From positions 1 through 64,000 of IMG/VR virus record IMGVR_UViG_3300024495_000026: a stretch of 64,000 nt of DNA, one strand, 5' to 3'. Each line of letters starts with the position of its first letter. Positions within the stretch are counted from its first letter, which is position 1. Positions 60,296 through 64,000 of this stretch are shown one piece after another. The notes below the pieces were generated by a model. The model saw only the letters and a program-made list of their open reading frames with translations, had not been told where the DNA came from and ran no database searches. The position numbers and the translations under genes were made by a program. The stretch comes from a virus.

Positions 60296-60737
60296 CTCCA
60301 AGTATCATCAGGGATATTTTCATCCAAAAAATCCAGAAAAATATATTGGAAACTCCCAAAATATAGTGTATAGAAGTAGTTGGGAACTAAAATTTATGCA
60401 GTGGTGTGATCGCTCACCTAATGTATTAAGGTATGGATCAGAAGAATTTTGTATTCCATATTATAATCCAGTAAAACAAAAAGTATGTAGATACTTTCCA
60501 GATTTTATTATTGAAGTTCTTGAAAATAATGGAAAAACGCAAAAATATGTGATAGAAATAAAACCAAAAAAACAAACAGTTCCTCCAGTTCAAGGAAAAA
60601 AGAAAAATAAAACCTATATTAATGAAGTAAATACTTATACAGTTAATCAATCAAAATGGAAATCAATTCAGGAATGGTGTGATGATCATTTAATTAAGTT
60701 TCGCATAATCACAGAATCTGAATTAGGCATAAAGTAA
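60285..60737 (+). CDS. 4: gp4-like head completion protein (150 aa)
   Basis: The family is recognised from MPRDSKYHQGYFHPKNPEKY, VYRSSWELKFMQWCD and RYGSEEFCIPYYNP, which match T4 gp4 in length (150) and sequence. PD-(D/E)xK-type residues are visible in YFPDFIIEV and YVIEIKPKK, with the Glu of SSWELK, so a nuclease fold is likely. gp4 works with gp50/gp65 in T4 to finish the head so that tails attach. Its stop overlaps the next ATG (TAATG). Confidence 0.88.
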   Translation: MPRDSKYHQGYFHPKNPEKYIGNSQNIVYRSSWELKFMQWCDRSPNVLRYGSEEFCIPYYNPVKQKVCRYFPDFIIEVLENNGKTQKYVIEIKPKKQTVPPVQGKKKNKTYINEVNTYTVNQSKWKSIQEWCDDHLIKFRIITESELGIK

Positions 60738-61126
60738 TGGAAATCAAAGGGTTCGGGCAATATGTTGATTCAGGTTCAAAAAGAGTTAATGATCTAAAAG
60801 CAAGATTAAAAAAATACAAGTATACTGAACCCGATGATATTATGATGACAATTATGGAAGTCTTTCGTGAGGGAGACTTCGTTCCTGATGTTGGAAAATA
60901 TTATACCTTTATATACTCAGCAAAAACAAAAGGATTAAGATATGATGAGTTCCCTTTGATCGCAACACTTTCAATAGAAAAGTGGGGATTTACTGGACTT
61001 AATTTTCACTGGGGAACAGTCAGAAATTATACTTGGTTTGAAGTAAATAGCAAATTATTAGAAGTTAAACAAAATGAAATTGACTATCTTCGTTCTCTCG
61101 AATATGCAAAGTTTAGAACTAAATAA
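60737..61126 (+). CDS. Conserved T4-like protein of unknown function (129 aa)
   Basis: The product has KGFGQYVDSGSKRVNDLKAR, then KYYTFIYSAKTKGLRYDEFP and FTGLNFHWGTVRNYTWFEVN, motifs that recur in marine T4-like phages between gp4 and the baseplate genes. I do not know its role. The phrase with YDEFPLI...GFTGLNFHW is highly patterned, suggesting a structural or assembly protein. It starts by 1-base overlap with gp4. Confidence 0.65.
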   Translation: MEIKGFGQYVDSGSKRVNDLKARLKKYKYTEPDDIMMTIMEVFREGDFVPDVGKYYTFIYSAKTKGLRYDEFPLIATLSIEKWGFTGLNFHWGTVRNYTWFEVNSKLLEVKQNEIDYLRSLEYAKFRTK

Positions 61127-61129
61127 ATA
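61119..61129 (+). promoter_or_regulatory. Late promoter box (CTAAATAAATA)
   Basis: The plus strand reads CTAAATAAATAA overlapping the stop codon of the 129-aa gene, 80 bases before the gp48 start. Confidence 0.55.
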
Positions 61130-61143
61130 AAAAACATCTATAA

Positions 61144-61206
61144 ATGTCTCATACTCTACAAAAAATTGAGATGACTCATCATCTTATGGTTGAGGGAGAT
61201 TTCTAA
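61144..61206 (+). CDS. Possible 20-aa leader peptide coupled to gp48
   Basis: An ORF of 20 codons, MSHTLQKIEMTHHLMVEGDF, ends in TAATG where the gp48 ATG begins. The GAGGGAG ribosome site of gp48 lies inside it. It may be a translational coupler or chance; there is no other support. Confidence 0.3.
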   Translation: MSHTLQKIEMTHHLMVEGDF

Positions 61207-62531
61207 TGGCAACTGTATATAAAGACACTCCACCCCAATATTTTAAACCAACTATACAAAATAATTCAGTTAATGCACAAGGATATTATGTAACTGTGAC
61301 TGATGGAGTGACAACTGTATTCAGAAAAGGTAAGAATGCATCAGGTCAAGATGAAATTATAAATGTTGGAAGTATTCCAAAAGTAGGTAGCGGTGGATTT
61401 ACAAATACTAGTAATGCAAGCAAAGAAGAAATACAATATTTTACTGCCAATGCAAGAAAAACAGTCAATGAGCAAGCAGTTCCTGTAGTAAGTAGAGGAA
61501 TAGGTGGATCTGCTGGGGGAGGAAACGCTAAAATTAATCAAGTCTTAGGGACAAATTTAGCTTCAACATCAGCAAATCCTACATCAGGAACAAAACCTCC
61601 AGATCCACCACTATTACCTCAAGACATATCAGTGTCAATTCCTGACAGCGATATATCAAAATCTATAGATGAAACTTTAAAGGTAAATTTAAGGTATCCT
61701 TTAGGAATAAATTCAAACGATCAAGATAGAATAAAGTTTAGTGTAAAACAAATTATAGGAAGAACAGGTATTAATATTAGTGCAGATGCAAAATTTAATC
61801 TAGGAACTAGAGATCTCTCTAAACCATTGGGAACTGTTGTTTTGCCAATTCAACCATCAATTTCAGATAGCAATGGCGTTGATTGGGGCGGAGCAAATTT
61901 AGATCCAATTACAGCATATGCTGCAGCTTTATCGTTAGATATTGCTGCATCAGGAGGAAATATTGCAGGAGAAGTATCAAGAGCTTTAAATTCAGCTGCA
62001 GAAGAATTTAAAAAAGGTTTTGGTGGTCCAAATGATAAAGGTTACAAAAAAGCACTTCAAGTTTTCTTTGCTCAACAAGCAGTAGGAGCTCAAAACTTAT
62101 TATCAAGAACTGGTGGAGCAATTTTAAACCCCAATCTTGAACTTCTTTTTAATGGACCAACATTAAGACCATTCAATTTTACCTTTAGATTATCACCTAG
62201 AAATAAACCAGAAGCAGAACAAGTAAAAAAAATTATAAATTTTTTCAAGAAAGCAATGTCAGTTAAAAAAGCAGCATCTGAAGTATTTTTAAAAGCACCA
62301 AATGTTTTTGAAATAGAGTATCAATCAGGAGATGGTAAGTTACACGAATCATTAAATAGAATAAAAACATGCGCTCTTCTAAATTGCGATGTTGATTATA
62401 CTCCAGATGGAAGTTACATGACTTTTGATGACGAAAATAAAACAATGACCTCATACCAGTTAACTTTAAGATTTAGTGAACTTGATCCAATCTATAATAC
62501 AGATTATACAAGTCATTCAATAGGATACTAA
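61206..62531 (+). CDS. 48: gp48-like baseplate tail tube cap (441 aa)
   Basis: The first 200 residues are Ser/Gly-rich (MATVYKDTPPQYFKPTIQNN). The C-terminal 150 residues match the tail-tube-cap family: GPTLRPFNFTFRLSPRNKPE, VFEIEYQSGDGKLHESLNRI and a final YQLTLRFSELDPIYNTDYTS, which is the conserved end of gp48. It caps the baseplate and starts tube growth with gp54. It follows a late promoter and is followed after one base by gp53. Confidence 0.82.
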   Translation: MATVYKDTPPQYFKPTIQNNSVNAQGYYVTVTDGVTTVFRKGKNASGQDEIINVGSIPKVGSGGFTNTSNASKEEIQYFTANARKTVNEQAVPVVSRGIGGSAGGGNAKINQVLGTNLASTSANPTSGTKPPDPPLLPQDISVSIPDSDISKSIDETLKVNLRYPLGINSNDQDRIKFSVKQIIGRTGINISADAKFNLGTRDLSKPLGTVVLPIQPSISDSNGVDWGGANLDPITAYAAALSLDIAASGGNIAGEVSRALNSAAEEFKKGFGGPNDKGYKKALQVFFAQQAVGAQNLLSRTGGAILNPNLELLFNGPTLRPFNFTFRLSPRNKPEAEQVKKIINFFKKAMSVKKAASEVFLKAPNVFEIEYQSGDGKLHESLNRIKTCALLNCDVDYTPDGSYMTFDDENKTMTSYQLTLRFSELDPIYNTDYTSHSIGY

Positions 62532-62532
62532 A

Positions 62533-63201
62533 ATGTCAAGTTACTTCAGACAAGTTCCAGACTTTGAATATGTTAATAGAACTGCAGATGCAAAGAACAT
62601 TTCAGACTATAGAACTGTAAAAAATCTTTTTAAACGCGGAAAACTAAGAGAAGATATTTTTGGAGATCTTCAATTTTTTACAAAATACAAAATCATTGGA
62701 AACGAAAGACCCGATAATGTAGCGTATAAAATTTATCAAGATGCTACACTCGATTGGATTATTTTATTGTCAAATAATATACTTAATGTTCAAACTGAAT
62801 GGCCATTATCACAAATTTCATTTGATAATTATTTGATGGATAAGTATGGAACATACTCAAATATAAATGCGGTTCATCATTATGAAACAAAAGAAATAAA
62901 AGATAGTAATGAAATCATAATAGTTCCAGAGGGACTTAGAGTACCATCCAACTTTTCAGTAACTTATTATGATCGTATCCTAGGAAGACAAATAAATCGA
63001 ACAAATATAACTAAAGAAATTACAAATTATCAATTTGAAGAAAAAATTCAAAATGATAAAAGAAATATATTTGTACTTAAACCTAGGTATCTAAATGTAA
63101 TCTTAAATGACATGAATGAACTCATGAAATATAAAAAAGGTGCCGCTCAGTATGAGAGCGACACCTTAAAGAAAGGAGACAATATTAGACTTTACACTTG
63201 A
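62533..63201 (+). CDS. 53: gp53-like baseplate wedge subunit (222 aa)
   Basis: The start MSSYFRQVPDFEYVNRTADA is the well-known gp53 opening, followed by YKIIGNERPDNVAYKIYQDA and LDWIILLSNNI; near the end FVLKPRYLNVILNDMNELMK is also conserved. gp53 contains a LysM-like fold and joins baseplate wedges. It is the last gene of the rightward operon and its final codons contain the gp32 terminator hairpin (63137-63167). It abuts gp32 with no gap. Confidence 0.86.
   Translation: MSSYFRQVPDFEYVNRTADAKNISDYRTVKNLFKRGKLREDIFGDLQFFTKYKIIGNERPDNVAYKIYQDATLDWIILLSNNILNVQTEWPLSQISFDNYLMDKYGTYSNINAVHHYETKEIKDSNEIIIVPEGLRVPSNFSVTYYDRILGRQINRTNITKEITNYQFEEKIQNDKRNIFVLKPRYLNVILNDMNELMKYKKGAAQYESDTLKKGDNIRLYT
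63132..63167 (-). terminator. gp32 terminator embedded in the end of gp53
   Basis: GGTGCCGCTC and GAGCGACACC form a 12-pair stem, including two A-T pairs at its base, with a 7-base loop. On the minus strand the one imperfect pair becomes G-U and the stem is followed by six T. On the plus strand it is a C-A mismatch. It therefore ends leftward gp32 transcripts while coding gp53 residues in the opposite direction. Confidence 0.8.
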
Positions 63202-64000
63202 TCATTCTTCAGCAAGACGCTGGAAATAAGAAAGTGCATCATCTTCATCCTCATCTTCAGTAGTAATCTTTGGAAGAGAAGGAGACTTAGAACGAGCATA
63301 AGACTGCTCTAGTTCTTCTACAACTTTAGATTCAACGGAAGGAGATTGCTCATAACTAGCAAACTCATCTTCCTGTTCTACAACTGCACGAGAGCGAGTC
63401 GGAGAAGAATTCTTAAGACCGAGAACAGTGTTCATACGGTTCTCAAGTTCTTCATAAGACTTGAATTGATCAGGTGCAATAGTAGCAGCTAGAGAATATT
63501 GCTTCTTCCAGATTGCTTCAAGAGCATCATCATCACTAAGAAGAGGTTCGACAGGACCAAACTCAGACTTATCATAATTCCAATACCCATCTTTCTTTAC
63601 GATCTTGAGTTTGAAATTAGCACCTTGCCAGAAGTCAAAAGGATTGATCGGAGTTTCATCCTCAAACTCAGGTTGCATTGCTTCCATGATCTTATCAAAG
63701 ATCTTCTTACCATACTTAAACAGGAAGACTTTACCTTCGTTGGCAGGATTAGAAGGATCCTTCACAACATAAATGTTGCTGTAATAAGAGAGTTTACGCT
63801 TTTGTTTGCGAACGATTTCTTTGTTTGCTTCGGTTCCACTATTCCAGAGTTGTCGGTTATACTCAGAAACAGGATCTTTTTGTCCGATAGTGGTCAGAGA
63901 GTTCTCAATATACCAACCACCAGGACCTTGGAATCCATGGGAATAAACTTTAGACCAGGGAACATCTTCTCCTTCAGGTGCAGGAAGGAAACGAATCACT
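63202..64000 (-). CDS. 32: gp32-like single-stranded DNA-binding protein, N-terminus cut by the window edge
   Basis: The readable part begins IRFLPAPEGEDVPWSKVYSH, then FQGPGGWYIENSLTTIG and RKLSYYSNIYVVKDPSNPAN, which match the core of T4-like gp32; INPFDFWQGANFKLKIVKKD and FGPVEPLLSDDDALEAIWKK are typical cyanophage variants. The tail is acidic (EDEDEDDALSYF), as required for partner binding. T4-like homologues have about 35-50 residues before this point, so the true start lies outside the window. gp32 coats ssDNA in replication, recombination and repair. Its 3' end abuts gp53. Confidence 0.92.
   Translation of the reverse strand, partial: VIRFLPAPEGEDVPWSKVYSHGFQGPGGWYIENSLTTIGQKDPVSEYNRQLWNSGTEANKEIVRKQKRKLSYYSNIYVVKDPSNPANEGKVFLFKYGKKIFDKIMEAMQPEFEDETPINPFDFWQGANFKLKIVKKDGYWNYDKSEFGPVEPLLSDDDALEAIWKKQYSLAATIAPDQFKSYEELENRMNTVLGLKNSSPTRSRAVVEQEDEFASYEQSPSVESKVVEELEQSYARSKSPSLPKITTEDEDEDDALSYFQRLAEE

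Noticed and set aside
1-64000. Integrase, attachment sites or lysogeny genes
   Set aside because: No tyrosine or serine recombinase, repressor or att-like repeat beside the tRNAs was found; the tRNA genes are complete phage tRNAs and not split attachment sites.
1-64000. Photosynthesis-type auxiliary genes (psbA, hli and similar)
   Set aside because: None of their hallmark motifs is present in this window; such genes may lie elsewhere in the genome.

Overview
The window is AT-rich, almost fully coding DNA from a T4-like myovirus of the marine cyanophage type. The evidence is a set of recognisable T4-type virion genes (gp4, gp26, gp48, gp53, a gp54-like protein, gp27/gp5-like hub proteins, and gp32 running off the right edge), cyanophage-style long virion fibres, T4-type late promoter boxes (ATAAATA/CTAAATA), and two phage tRNA genes. 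Nearly everything reads leftward; only about 59.86-63.20 kb reads rightward. No stretch longer than about 110 bases lacks a gene or RNA.

Layout, left to right. (1) 0-3.3 kb holds small accessory genes, mostly of unknown function, including one secreted protein and one HExxH metalloprotease-like protein, separated by hairpins with sigma70-like TATAGT boxes. (2) 3.3-6.1 kb holds a TPR-methyltransferase-Fe(II)/2OG oxygenase fusion and a five-bladed-propeller, GH130-like protein. (3) 6.1-17.5 kb is a fibre region: an S74-chaperone protein, a collagen-like fibre and several long beta-rich structural proteins. (4) 17.5-31.2 kb is a tightly coupled leftward cluster of glycan-type enzymes (glycosyltransferases, sulfotransferase, hexapeptide acetyltransferase, SAM methyltransferase, 2OG oxygenase, YkgJ-like protein). 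Four RCC1-like seven-bladed propeller genes lie in and beside it. (5) 31.2-42.9 kb holds three giant structural proteins: a collagen-like fibre with an S74 chaperone, an Ig/poly-glycine protein and an 1818-residue protein. (6) 42.9-45.2 kb is a small-gene island with a Mom-like DNA-modification protein and tRNA-Thr(UGU) and tRNA-Leu(UAA). (7) 45.2-59.8 kb is the baseplate/tail module: spike-like and hub-like proteins, a large protein with cell-wall hydrolase-type domains, a tape-measure-like protein, and gp26 with a candidate -1 frameshift into the next small ORF. (8) 59.86-63.2 kb on the plus strand holds a NUMOD-type protein, gp4, a conserved unknown, gp48 and gp53. It converges on gp32.

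How the parts may work together: the baseplate genes build the injection machine and the fibres and propellers are candidate receptor-binding parts. The enzymes could decorate those fibres or alter host surface glycans; this last point is inference from gene neighbourhood. The most notable observations are the 4 x 7 RCC1 blades with a conserved scaffold and variable loops, an M23 peptidase domain whose motifs appear in circularly permuted order, a canonical -1 slippery heptamer at the end of gp26 whose shifted frame is exactly the next ORF, and a gp32 terminator embedded in the convergent gp53 gene.
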